NCBI GenBank assembly: GCA_949288685.1 | Contig: CASELB010000003.1 | Location: forward strand, 1-22,558 | Source: an uncultured bacterium | GTDB taxonomy: Bacteria; Cyanobacteriota; Vampirovibrionia; Gastranaerophilales; Gastranaerophilaceae | Direction of reading: 5' to 3' | DNA: 22,558 nt | In this document: positions 13,789 through 21,624 of the stretch, piece by piece | Position numbering within the stretch: the stretch's first letter is position 1 | Layout of the letters: the number at the start of each line of letters is the position of its first letter | Notes under the pieces: generated by a model | What the model was told of the DNA's origin: nothing | The model's input: the letters and a program-made list of their open reading frames with translations, nothing else | Databases searched by the model: none | Translations under genes and position numbers: made by a program

Positions 13789-15873
13789 CTAGCAGATAAA
13801 ATTGTATATTTTATTTATTGCGTCCTGCGGTTTTGTGGTATAACACAGCCAGACTTCTTGTTCTATCATTTTAAGCAGTTGTGAATCTGTTGTTTTAATA
13901 GGAGGACCTGCCGGTGTTGAACGGGAAGAATTTTTAGGATTTGATATTATGCCTGTTGCCCTGAATAGGCTTAATCTTAGTTCGTTTTGGAATACCTCAT
14001 ACTGTGTAATACCTTTTAGGACCGCACCTACTCCGTTTGCACCCGCAAACCTCTGGCATGGCGCAGTATTTGTAGGCGATTCTATTCCGCGCTTTTGAGG
14101 CAGATGCTCTCTTATTTCGTAGTCAGGATTAAACTTTCTGGTGATAAACCTGTTCATATCTTCTGAAATTGTTTCTTTAATAGGCTTATCAAGGGCAATA
14201 CACATAAACAAGTGGTGATTTTTTTTTCGATTATTTATCCTAAAATTAAATTTAGGATACTCGCTGTTTGCATCTAACGTAATTTCCAGAGTGACATTTG
14301 TTTCAAACTTTACTTCAAGAATTGAACGAATTGAGGATTTTAGTTTAAGTTTACATGATTTTATTTTTAAAATTTTCCCTGCGTCATCTTTAACAGGACC
14401 ACGATTGTAGCTGTCGCCGTAGTCTTTAAAATCTCTTAAAAATATGTTGATATATTTATCTTTATTTTTAAATTTTATATTTTCGTCAACCTCTATGGAG
14501 ACAACTCCTTTTAGATTATTGTTATCTGCATCGATTGCTGCAGGCGGTAATCCTGGCAAGCAGTCATTTTTTCCCGGGGTGATATTTTTTACATATACCG
14601 GCACTGTATAAATTTTTTTGTAATCTTCCGTAACAGGTATTCTTTTGATATCTGTAAGCAGTTCATCTTCAAATCCGGTTTGAGTTTTTAGAATAATATC
14701 ACCTTTTTCTTTTTTATATTTTTTTAGTGTTATCACTCCTGTATAATTTTCATTTCCAAGATTTATTATTTTATTTGTAAGTTTTTTTTCTAATTTTATT
14801 TCGTCCGTTATTGTTTTGCATATTTGCTCAATTTTTTTGTATCTTAAAATATTTTCAAGGTGTGTATCATCTGTAGAACATCCGCATATACTGTCATGTG
14901 CCTGATTTTTTAGCAGAAGTTTATATGCATATTTGATGATTGTTTGGTATTTTGTATTTAGACTATAAAAATTAACAAGTCTTTCAACTTTTTCAAGATG
15001 GTATTCTGCAATAATATTTAGACGCTTTAAATCAGCCCGCGAAGAATAAGAACCTTCAAGCGTAAATGTAAGCGAATTATCTCTTAATTCTCCGTTATGT
15101 ACGATTTTATAATTATTTTTTACTTCATTTATATAATCAAATAGAGAACCCAATTCTATTTTATAGCCGTCAACCAGTTTATTAATTTTTGTCAGTTGTT
15201 CTTTGATATTAGCGGGTATACCGAGGTGATCCGCGCCTATTGGTAATAAAAGTGTATTTGAGGATTTAGCGGCAATTTTATCCAGATTGTTCTTTAAAAA
15301 TTCTGCTTTTTTTTCAATAGAAAGAGTTGTTGTAAAAATATCCATAAAATATCCGCGGACAAGGTTAATAGCATTAATAGCTCCGCCGGTTTGCGATTTC
15401 CAAATAAATTCAGAAGGTAAATCTCCGCAGCCGCGCCAAACGATACACTCGTTTAATCCGTAATCTTTTAATATTTTAATAACGCCGTCCGAGTGTCCGA
15501 AAGTATCTGCCAGATACCCTGTAAACTCTTTGCAGCCAAATTCTTTTGCAATCTCCAGCCCGTATTCAAGATTTTTCCTAAAAAGGTTTTCATTTGTTAA
15601 AAACTCATCGACAAGACAGTAAAAAGGACCTATATATAATTTTTTGTCTGCAATAAATTTTCTGATTTTATTTTCATTTTCCGGACGCATTTTTAAATAG
15701 TCAAGTAATGCAACTACCTGTCCGTCAAAATAGAAAGAAGGAATTAGATTTTTTTCAAGGGCATCCAGAACTTCATCAAAAACCCGTAACAGACGGAGTC
15801 TGAAAACTTCAAATTCCCTGTACCATTCTCTATCCCAGTGGGTATGCAGATAGGCAATAACTTTTTTTTTCAT
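13789..15873 (-). CDS. Glycoside hydrolase family 38 alpha-mannosidase
   Basis: A 694-residue GH38 enzyme that releases alpha-linked mannose through a Zn-held retaining mechanism. The N-terminal catalytic barrel carries HTHWDREWY (H12 and D14, Zn ligands), the nucleophile D123 in LADTFGHSDG, and QAHDSICGCS with H326 as the last Zn ligand. The three-helix middle domain (about 275-370) and a beta-sandwich C-terminal half follow. There is no signal peptide, so it acts in the cytoplasm, perhaps on imported mannosides or phospho-mannosides as in MngB-like enzymes. It is shorter than many GH38 proteins (800-1000). The ATG at 15873 is 9 bases past purA, making it the last gene of the nfnA-like/purA transcript. 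The reason for that pairing is not clear. Confidence 0.9.
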   Translation of the reverse strand: MKKKVIAYLHTHWDREWYREFEVFRLRLLRVFDEVLDALEKNLIPSFYFDGQVVALLDYLKMRPENENKIRKFIADKKLYIGPFYCLVDEFLTNENLFRKNLEYGLEIAKEFGCKEFTGYLADTFGHSDGVIKILKDYGLNECIVWRGCGDLPSEFIWKSQTGGAINAINLVRGYFMDIFTTTLSIEKKAEFLKNNLDKIAAKSSNTLLLPIGADHLGIPANIKEQLTKINKLVDGYKIELGSLFDYINEVKNNYKIVHNGELRDNSLTFTLEGSYSSRADLKRLNIIAEYHLEKVERLVNFYSLNTKYQTIIKYAYKLLLKNQAHDSICGCSTDDTHLENILRYKKIEQICKTITDEIKLEKKLTNKIINLGNENYTGVITLKKYKKEKGDIILKTQTGFEDELLTDIKRIPVTEDYKKIYTVPVYVKNITPGKNDCLPGLPPAAIDADNNNLKGVVSIEVDENIKFKNKDKYINIFLRDFKDYGDSYNRGPVKDDAGKILKIKSCKLKLKSSIRSILEVKFETNVTLEITLDANSEYPKFNFRINNRKKNHHLFMCIALDKPIKETISEDMNRFITRKFNPDYEIREHLPQKRGIESPTNTAPCQRFAGANGVGAVLKGITQYEVFQNELRLSLFRATGIISNPKNSSRSTPAGPPIKTTDSQLLKMIEQEVWLCYTTKPQDAINKIYNFIC

Positions 15874-15882
15874 TAAGTATTT

Positions 15883-17160
15883 TTAACTCCGGAAAATGGT
15901 TTGTGTTCTGTCAGGACCGACGCTGACAATTGAAACCGGCACATTAAGGATTTCTTCAAGCCGCTTAATATATTTTTTTGTATTATCAGGCAGTTTATCA
16001 AATTCTTTGATTCCGGTTATATTTTGCTTCCAGCCGGACATTATTTCGTATACAGGCTCATAATATTTATGAGTAAAGACATCTGTAGGATAATATTTAG
16101 TAATATTACCGGTTCTTGTATTTTTGTATGCAGTACAGATTTTTATTTCATCAAAGTTATCAAAAACATCAAGTTTTGTAAGTGCAATTTTTGTAATACC
16201 ACCAACCTGTACGGCATATTTCATTGTTACAGCGTCAAACCAGCCGCACCGGCGCGGACGTCCTGTTGTAACACCAAATTCGTGTCCTGTTTCCTGTATT
16301 TCTTTACCGGTTGAATCTTTTAATTCAGTAACGAAAGGTCCTTCTCCGACGCGTGTAACATAGGCTTTTGCAACACCGATTACTTCATCAATTGTCTTTG
16401 GACCGAAACCGCTGCCTGTTGCTGCACCTCCGCCAATCGGGCTGGAACTTGTAACAAACGGATAGGTGCCCCAGTCGATATCGAGCATTACACCCTGCGC
16501 TCCTTCAAACAGGATTTTATCGTTCTTATGTTCTTCTAATAATTCTTGCCAGTTAAAAGCTACGTAGGGCTTAAAAATTTCTGCGTATTTTTTACATAAT
16601 TCTGTTATACATTCTTTTGAATATTCTTCAAGCTCGTATACTTTGGAGAGTGTTTTATTTTTTATAGGAAGAATTATATCCAGTTTTTCAGATAAAGTTT
16701 CTTCGTCGTATAAATCCTGAATTTTTAACCCTATTCTTGCGGCTTTGTCTGTATAAGTCGGACCTATTCCTTTTTTAGTGGTACCGATTTTCCCTTTTCC
16801 AGCATGAGACTCACTATAGCCGTCGACTTCTATATGGTATGGCATGGTAACAGATGCCAGCGGACTTATTTTTAGTCCGGAGAGATTAACACCCTGACTT
16901 TTTAATTCATCGATTTCTGCTTTAAAAGATTCCGGATGTATAACGCTACCTGTACCAATAAAACAAATTTTCCCGCCGTATAAAATTCCTGATGGCACAA
17001 GATGAAATTTATAAGTTACATTATTAGCAACAACCGTATGTCCGGCATTACACCCGCCCTGATATCTGACAATAAAATCAGCTTTGGAGGCAAGCAAATC
17101 CGTTATTTTAGCTTTTCCTTCGTCTCCCCATTGTGCGCCAATAACTACAGTATTTGTCAT
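15883..17160 (-). CDS. purA: Adenylosuccinate synthetase
   Basis: PurA joins aspartate to IMP with GTP, the first committed step to AMP, in the cytoplasm. I place the start at ATG 17160 (425 residues): the protein then begins MTNTVVIGAQWGDEGKAK, as in the family, and AAGG lies eight bases upstream. A longer frame reaching back to 17235 would overlap the preceding small gene. Catalytic D and H are present in WGDEGK and NAGHT. Further signatures are GTTKKGIGPTYTDKAAR, LFEGAQGVMLDIDWGTYPFVTSS and TTGRPRRCGWFD. The loop usually read GDEGKGK is GDEGKAK here, a small substitution. It sits in a tight operon, 4 bases from the Cys protein gene and 9 from the mannosidase. Confidence 0.96.
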   Translation of the reverse strand: MTNTVVIGAQWGDEGKAKITDLLASKADFIVRYQGGCNAGHTVVANNVTYKFHLVPSGILYGGKICFIGTGSVIHPESFKAEIDELKSQGVNLSGLKISPLASVTMPYHIEVDGYSESHAGKGKIGTTKKGIGPTYTDKAARIGLKIQDLYDEETLSEKLDIILPIKNKTLSKVYELEEYSKECITELCKKYAEIFKPYVAFNWQELLEEHKNDKILFEGAQGVMLDIDWGTYPFVTSSSPIGGGAATGSGFGPKTIDEVIGVAKAYVTRVGEGPFVTELKDSTGKEIQETGHEFGVTTGRPRRCGWFDAVTMKYAVQVGGITKIALTKLDVFDNFDEIKICTAYKNTRTGNITKYYPTDVFTHKYYEPVYEIMSGWKQNITGIKEFDKLPDNTKKYIKRLEEILNVPVSIVSVGPDRTQTIFRS

Positions 17161-17164
17161 ATTA

Positions 17165-17362
17165 TTAACCTTGTTGCTGTTTTGCTTTTTTTGCTGCCTG
17201 CTTAGCTTGAACATCAAGCATTGAATTATAAGCAAGCATATATACTGCGCAAAGTTTATAGTTTTTCAAATACCATGCGCAATTTTCCTGCATACAAACA
17301 ATTTCTACCTGTGAGCCGACACTCATAAGAGGGCATAAACTAACCTGTCTTTCTCCTGACAT
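17165..17362 (-). CDS. Small Cys-containing protein of unknown function
   Basis: A 65-residue protein with four cysteines at positions 10, 23, 28 and 38 in the layout C-P-L-M ... C-x4-C-A-W-Y ... C-A, then a Lys/Gln/Ala tail (AKQAAKKAKQQQG). It has no signal peptide or membrane segment. The spacing suggests a metal site (Zn or Fe-S) or a small fold with one hydrophobic helix; I have a vague memory of similar short CP-x-M..C..CAxW proteins in anaerobes but cannot verify it. It is a real gene by context: AGGAG Shine-Dalgarno before ATG 17362, three bases after the flavoprotein stop and four bases before purA. Confidence 0.8.
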   Translation of the reverse strand: MSGERQVSLCPLMSVGSQVEIVCMQENCAWYLKNYKLCAVYMLAYNSMLDVQAKQAAKKAKQQQG

Positions 17363-17365
17363 AAA

Positions 17366-18202
17366 TTATATTCTCCTGTTTAATAAATTACAATTCTCAT
17401 CACGTTTACGTTCACTGTCTTTGTAAATTGAGGTTCTGTTAATGACTTCGTCAAAATCAATTTGATGAGCATCAAAATCAGGACCGTCAACGCAAGCAAA
17501 TTTAACCTTTCCGCCGACAGTAAGGCGGCAAGCACCGCACATTCCGGTGCCGTCAACCATAATAGGGTTCATACTTGCTTCAGTATAAATATTTTTATCT
17601 CTGGTTAAGTCCGCAACAGCTTTCATCATAGGCATTGGACCGACGGCTATAACATAGTCGATTTTTTCGTTTTTAATCAATCTTTCAAGAACACCTGTTA
17701 CAAACCCTTGTTCGCCCAGAGAACCGTCGTTTGTAGTTATAAACAGTTCTGTGCAGGCGGTTTTCATCTTATCCTGCCAGAAGATTAAATCTTTAGTTCT
17801 TGCACCCATAATCATATAGACTTTGTTACCGGCATCTTTAAACGCCTTGGAAATAAGGTAACAAGGGGCAGCTCCGTATCCGCCGGCAACACAAACAACG
17901 GTACCGTATTTTTCTATGTGGGTTGGGGTACCGAGCGGACCTACAAGGTCTACAAGTTCATCACCGGTGTTGAATTGTGCCAGTTTTTTTGTGGAATACC
18001 CTACAGCCATAAATACAATAGTTAAAAGACCTTTTTCTTTGTCAACGTCTGCAATCGTAAGCGGTATTCTTTCTCCGTCAGTTTCGACTCTTAAGATAAT
18101 AAACTGCCCGGCTTTTGCGTTCCTTACTACATAAGGCGCTTCAATGGTCAGTTCATACTGATTTGCGCATAACTCTCTTTTCGATATAATTTTATAACTC
18201 AT
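17366..18202 (-). CDS. NfnA-like ferredoxin:NAD(P)+ oxidoreductase flavoprotein subunit
   Basis: A 278-residue ferredoxin-NADP reductase-like protein of the sulfide dehydrogenase/NfnA/PyrK-like group. It has an FAD barrel with RIPLTI (45-50), an NAD-binding Rossmann part with VAGGYGAAPC, and a C-terminal [2Fe-2S] site with D217, C222, C225 and C237 (VDGTGMCGACRLTV...). An Asp plus three Cys is the known ligand set for NfnA. NfnA normally pairs with an NfnB/GltD-like subunit encoded next to it. Here the next genes are the Cys protein and purA, so the partner is elsewhere or absent. ATG 18202 is taken instead of the adjoining GTG 18205. The promoter is at 18230-18258. Confidence 0.88.
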   Translation of the reverse strand: MSYKIISKRELCANQYELTIEAPYVVRNAKAGQFIILRVETDGERIPLTIADVDKEKGLLTIVFMAVGYSTKKLAQFNTGDELVDLVGPLGTPTHIEKYGTVVCVAGGYGAAPCYLISKAFKDAGNKVYMIMGARTKDLIFWQDKMKTACTELFITTNDGSLGEQGFVTGVLERLIKNEKIDYVIAVGPMPMMKAVADLTRDKNIYTEASMNPIMVDGTGMCGACRLTVGGKVKFACVDGPDFDAHQIDFDEVINRTSIYKDSERKRDENCNLLNRRI

Positions 18203-18229
18203 CACAAATCTCTCTTGGACTACCTATTT

Positions 18230-18258
18230 ATTTTATCATAAAAAATGAAATAAGTTAA
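18230..18258 (-). promoter_or_regulatory. Promoter of the nfnA-like/purA/mannosidase operon
   Basis: Minus-strand TTAACT (18253-18258), 17 bases, then TAAAAT (18230-18235) with an upstream TG giving an extended -10 (TGATAAAAT). The start of transcription would be near 18223. Its -35 overlaps the region used by the divergent bioD promoter, so the two may compete or share a regulator. Confidence 0.5.
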
Positions 18259-18283
18259 ATATTTTTTGAATTCATGCTACAAT
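18255..18283 (+). promoter_or_regulatory. bioD promoter, probably leaderless
   Basis: TGCTACAAT (18275-18283) is an extended -10. The hexamer 17 bases upstream (18255-18260, TTAAAT) is a weak -35. Six bases (18284-18289) separate the -10 from the ATG at 18290, so +1 should fall on its A. No Shine-Dalgarno is present. Confidence 0.5.
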
Positions 18284-18289
18284 TTTTGT

Positions 18290-19009
18290 ATGTTAAGTTT
18301 GTACGTCGCATCAACAGAGCAAAAGGCGGGAAAAACATTTATAAGTGCAGGACTTGCAGCTACTATGCAGAGTCTTGATTATTCTACCTGTGTTTATAAG
18401 CCGGTACAGACTTCCGGCATAGAAATCAACGGCTTTATGCAGTCGCCGGATTTAACTTATATTAAAACAATCGATCCATATATTGAAACATATTTTACTT
18501 ATCTTTTTAAATCTGATTGCGAACCGTTAATTGCGGCAGAAAAAGAGCATGAATTTATAGATATTGAACTTATTACACATGAGTATAAGAATATAACCGA
18601 AAAGTATGATTGTTCAATACTTGATGGCTCAAATGGGATAATGAGTCCGCTTAATGCGGATTACACAACAATGGATATGTTGAGAATTTTGCGTGTTCCG
18701 CTTTTGCTTGTAATAACACCGTCTCAGGAAGCTGTAAATAATGCACTTTTGATTTTAAACCTTGCAAAAGAACGCGGGGTAAACGTTCGTGGTGCGGTTA
18801 TTAATAATATTCCGGAGTACTCCGATTCTGCTAAAATTACTTCAATTCCGCGGATTGTTGAGGAGTACACCGATGCCAAAATTCTGGGTATCGTTAACCG
18901 ACTTGAAGATAAATTTAACCCTAATGACCTGATAACATCAATTTTAAACGGAATTGATATAGAAAGTGTTTTTGATATAAAAATTGCAAAACTGGATTTA
19001 GGCTCATGA
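18290..19009 (+). CDS. bioD: Dethiobiotin synthetase-like ATPase
   Basis: A 239-residue P-loop protein of the BioD/CobB/CbiA group. BioD closes the ureido ring of dethiobiotin with ATP and carbon dioxide. It starts MLSLYVASTEQKAGKTFISA with a BioD-like glycine loop (about 8-16) and YKPVQTSG (36-43). The acidic loop normally EGAGG reads LDGSNGIMSPLN (about 111-122), and VINNIPE matches the base-recognition strand. Because of that altered loop and the lack of other bio genes, a related amidoligase or ATPase role is possible. ATG 18290 is preferred to a TTG eight codons earlier, which lacks a ribosome site. The stop overlaps the rsmD start by 4 bases (ATGA). Confidence 0.75.
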   Translation: MLSLYVASTEQKAGKTFISAGLAATMQSLDYSTCVYKPVQTSGIEINGFMQSPDLTYIKTIDPYIETYFTYLFKSDCEPLIAAEKEHEFIDIELITHEYKNITEKYDCSILDGSNGIMSPLNADYTTMDMLRILRVPLLLVITPSQEAVNNALLILNLAKERGVNVRGAVINNIPEYSDSAKITSIPRIVEEYTDAKILGIVNRLEDKFNPNDLITSILNGIDIESVFDIKIAKLDLGS

Positions 19010-19530
19010 ATATAACAGGCGGAAAATTTAACGGACGGATTATTAAAGCTCCTGATTCGACTGTAACACGCCCTACACTTTCAAAAGTCAGAATGAGTAT
19101 ATTTAATACTCTGTATTCACTTCTGGGTGAATTTAACGGACTAAGTTTTCTTGACCTTTTTGCAGGCTCGGGGATAATGGGGCTGGAGGCTGCAAGTCGC
19201 GGCTTTAGCAGTATAACTGCTGTAGAGAAAAATCGGAAAGTATTTGGTGTTGTTAAATCTAATTATGACAGCTTAAATTTTGTGGCTGATTTGATTTGCG
19301 GTGACTCGCTTAAACTTTTAAATAGGCTGCAAGACAGATATTATGATGTTATTTATATTGACCCTCCGTATTTAAGCGGTATTTATGAAGATGTTTTAGC
19401 AAAATTGCCGGCTTTTCATATTGTAATTGTAGAACACTCAGAACCTGTCGATTTTTCAAATTTTGATGTTTTACAGAGCAAAAACTACGGCGGAAAATTA
19501 ATTACATATTTAAAACAAAAAGCGGCTTAA
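19006..19530 (+). CDS. rsmD: 16S rRNA (guanine(966)-N2)-methyltransferase
   Basis: RsmD methylates N2 of G966 in helix 31 of 16S rRNA in the 30S subunit, using SAM. The N-terminus MNITGGKFNGRIIKAP...TRPTLSKVR is the family signature. The SAM-binding motif is FLDLFAGSGIMGLEAASRG (about 48-66) and the catalytic motif is DPPY (119-122). The length of 174 residues is slightly short but usual for the group. It is translationally coupled to the bioD-like gene by the ATGA overlap. Its last codons and stop lie inside the stem of the terminator at 19517-19548. Confidence 0.93.
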   Translation: MNITGGKFNGRIIKAPDSTVTRPTLSKVRMSIFNTLYSLLGEFNGLSFLDLFAGSGIMGLEAASRGFSSITAVEKNRKVFGVVKSNYDSLNFVADLICGDSLKLLNRLQDRYYDVIYIDPPYLSGIYEDVLAKLPAFHIVIVEHSEPVDFSNFDVLQSKNYGGKLITYLKQKAA

Positions 19531-19550
19531 TTTATTAAGCCGCTTTTTTA
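19517..19550. terminator. Strong bidirectional terminator between rsmD and secY
   Basis: A perfect 14-base-pair stem (19517-19530 with 19535-19548) with a 4-base loop and a GC core (AGCGGC/GCCGCT) is flanked by A-runs and T-runs on both strands. It ends rsmD (plus) and the rpsE-secY operon (minus). The TAA of rsmD is the end of the left arm. This is the only convincing two-way terminator in the window. Confidence 0.92.
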
Positions 19551-19570
19551 TTGCTTTTATATCACAATCG

Positions 19571-20905
19571 TTACTGTTTAAGGAAAGATTCATAGTTTCT
19601 TGCAAGAAGATGGGTTCTTACCTGATTTATCAGGTCAAGAGCAACACCAACCATAATGATTAAGGAAGTTGCCCCAATACCTTGCAGTGTAGTAATCCCT
19701 GTAAAGTAACTGGTGATTGACGGAATGAGTGCTATTATACCAAGTCCCAGTGCTCCGATAAATGTTGTTTTGGTTAATATTTTATCCAGTGCATCTGCTG
19801 TCGGTTTTCCCGGTTTGATTCCGGGAATTGAAGAACCGTATTTTTTCAGGTTGTTAGCAATTTCCTTTGGCTGCATATTAGGCATAATTGATGCATAGAA
19901 GAAAGTTAATGCAACAATCAAGGTGAAATATAATGCATAATATATAATGCCGCTTGGTGAAAATATCTTATTTAAAAACATAACAGTATTTTCAATCCAT
20001 CCTGCCGGCAAATGAGCCTGTCCTATTAAACTAAGAATGGTTGACGGGAACAGTAGAATTGCAACAGCAAAGATAATCGGCATAACACCGCCCGGATTAA
20101 GTTTGAACGGAATAAAAGTATTTACGCCGCCGTAAACTTTGTTACCAACCTGACGTTTCGGGTTTACAATAATAACTTTTCTCACAGCTTCCTGCATAAT
20201 GACGATAAACACCATTGTAGCAAAGAAGATTGCTAAAAGTACACACAAACCTATTTGCAGCATTGAATCGTGCATAACGATTTGTGCGGTTCTTTGAGTA
20301 TATAGCGGGATACCGGAGATAATACCGACAAAGATTATAAGCGAACCGCCGTTTCCTATGCCTTTTTCCGTGATTAATTCTGATATCCACATAACAAGCG
20401 CACTGCCTGCCGTCAATGAGAAGATTGACGAAATATAAAACATGGTATGGCTGCTGACAGTGATTGTATTTTCAAGATGTGACAGATAAGCCATAAATAC
20501 AACAGACTGAAATGCCGCAAGGATAACCGCAAATATTCTGGTGTATTGTGAAAGTTTGCGCCTGCCTGCTTCACCTTCTTCTTTTTGTAATTTTTCCAGA
20601 GAAGGAATAATTACGGCAAGTAATTGCATAATAATAGAAGAAGTGATGTACGGTCCGATACCTAATGCGAAGATGGAAACTTTACCGAGAGCACCGCCGG
20701 AGAATAAATCAAGGAAACCAATGATATTATTCTGGCTTGCAATATTAGCAAAGACTTCGTTGTTAATACCGAAAATCGGTAAATGAACACCGAACCTGAA
20801 CGCAATAAGCATTATAAAAGTAAAAATAATTTTTTCTTTTAAGCCTGACGCGTTCCACATAGACATTAAGTCTGCTGTAGTCGGTAGTTTTATATTTTGT
20901 GCCAT
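19571..20905 (-). CDS. secY: Preprotein translocase subunit SecY
   Basis: SecY is the membrane channel for protein export and insertion, working with SecE, SecG and SecA. The 444 residues hold about ten hydrophobic segments. Marker blocks are RFGVHLPIFGIN, the plug region SGGALGKVSIFALGIGPYITSSIIMQLL, ITEKGIGNGGSLIIFVGI, VNPKRQVGNKVYGGVNTFIPFKLNPGGVMPIIFA (with the cytosolic loop) and PGKPTADALDKILT. Length is normal. The ATG at 20905 shares one base with the rplO stop (TAATG), indicating coupled translation. The stop lies about 20 bases from the bidirectional terminator. Confidence 0.96.
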   Translation of the reverse strand: MAQNIKLPTTADLMSMWNASGLKEKIIFTFIMLIAFRFGVHLPIFGINNEVFANIASQNNIIGFLDLFSGGALGKVSIFALGIGPYITSSIIMQLLAVIIPSLEKLQKEEGEAGRRKLSQYTRIFAVILAAFQSVVFMAYLSHLENTITVSSHTMFYISSIFSLTAGSALVMWISELITEKGIGNGGSLIIFVGIISGIPLYTQRTAQIVMHDSMLQIGLCVLLAIFFATMVFIVIMQEAVRKVIIVNPKRQVGNKVYGGVNTFIPFKLNPGGVMPIIFAVAILLFPSTILSLIGQAHLPAGWIENTVMFLNKIFSPSGIIYYALYFTLIVALTFFYASIMPNMQPKEIANNLKKYGSSIPGIKPGKPTADALDKILTKTTFIGALGLGIIALIPSITSYFTGITTLQGIGATSLIIMVGVALDLINQVRTHLLARNYESFLKQ

Positions 20906-21360
20906 TATACTAACTCAACCTTTCCGCCGGCTTTTTCGATTTTTTCTTTAGCCTGAGGCGTTACATAACTTGCTTTAACATTAATTGATTTAGAGAGTTC
21001 GCCGTTTCCGAGAATTCTTAATGCTTGGGAAGACGGGTGAATTCTTTTTGCATCAATTAATGATTCAAGAGAAACTTCAGTAATTCCCCATTGTTCAAGT
21101 CTGCCAACATTAACAGCCGCGGTATTGATTTTGTTAATAATTTCAAACCCTTTCAATTTAGGCAAGCGTCTGTAAGCAGGCATTTGACCGCCTTCAAAAC
21201 CTCTTTTTGATGAGCGTCCTGAACGTTGACCTTCACCGTTATTACCGCGACATGAAGTTTTGCCCATACCTGAAGAACGTCCGCGTCCTACGCGTTTGCT
21301 TTTGGATGTAGCACCTTTAGCGGGCGCCAAATCAACTATTTCTATTCTTTTATCTGACAT
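20905..21360 (-). CDS. rplO: 50S ribosomal protein L15
   Basis: A 151-residue L15 of the large ribosomal subunit. The basic Gly/Arg-rich N-terminal tail contains KRVGRGRSSGMGKTSCRGNNG, followed by RSGRSSKRGFEGGQMP and YRRLPKLKGF, all typical of L15, and then a folded C-terminal domain ending EKIEKAGGKVELV. Start ATG 21360 has AGAGG upstream. It sits between rpmD and secY as in most spc operons, and its stop overlaps the secY start by one base. Confidence 0.96.
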   Translation of the reverse strand: MSDKRIEIVDLAPAKGATSKSKRVGRGRSSGMGKTSCRGNNGEGQRSGRSSKRGFEGGQMPAYRRLPKLKGFEIINKINTAAVNVGRLEQWGITEVSLESLIDAKRIHPSSQALRILGNGELSKSINVKASYVTPQAKEKIEKAGGKVELV

Positions 21361-21385
21361 AATTTATTCCTCTTTCTAATAATTG

Positions 21386-21577
21386 TTATTCTATAACTTC
21401 AACAAGGTGTGATACTTTGTTAATCATGCCCTTGATAATAGGAGTATCGCATTGTTCAACAATGCTGTTGGTTTTCTTTAGACCTAATGCTGCGACTACT
21501 TTTCTTTGAGCAGGAGAGCAGCCAATCAGGCTTCTTTTTAATTGAATTTTTATTTTTTTAGTTTCAGTCTTACTCAT
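21386..21577 (-). CDS. rpmD: 50S ribosomal protein L30
   Basis: A 63-residue L30, the usual small size. KIKIQLKRSLIGCSPAQRKVVAALGLKK is the conserved core, with the C-terminal strand INKVSHLVEV. ATG 21577 has an AAGGA upstream. Its place between rpsE and rplO is the standard order. Photosynthetic cyanobacteria generally lack L30, so its presence argues for a sister lineage or another phylum. Confidence 0.93.
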   Translation of the reverse strand: MSKTETKKIKIQLKRSLIGCSPAQRKVVAALGLKKTNSIVEQCDTPIIKGMINKVSHLVEVIE

Positions 21578-21624
21578 TATTATATTCCTTATTATTACAT
21601 GTAAATTTATAAATCAATCCGCTG

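Noticed and set aside
17161..17235. 25-codon N-terminal extension of purA
   Set aside because: It would overlap the small Cys protein gene almost entirely, and PurA family proteins begin at MTNTVVIG with a good SD at that point.
18266..18289. TTG start of the bioD-like gene eight codons upstream
   Set aside because: It falls inside the promoter spacer, has no SD, and adds residues not expected in BioD proteins.
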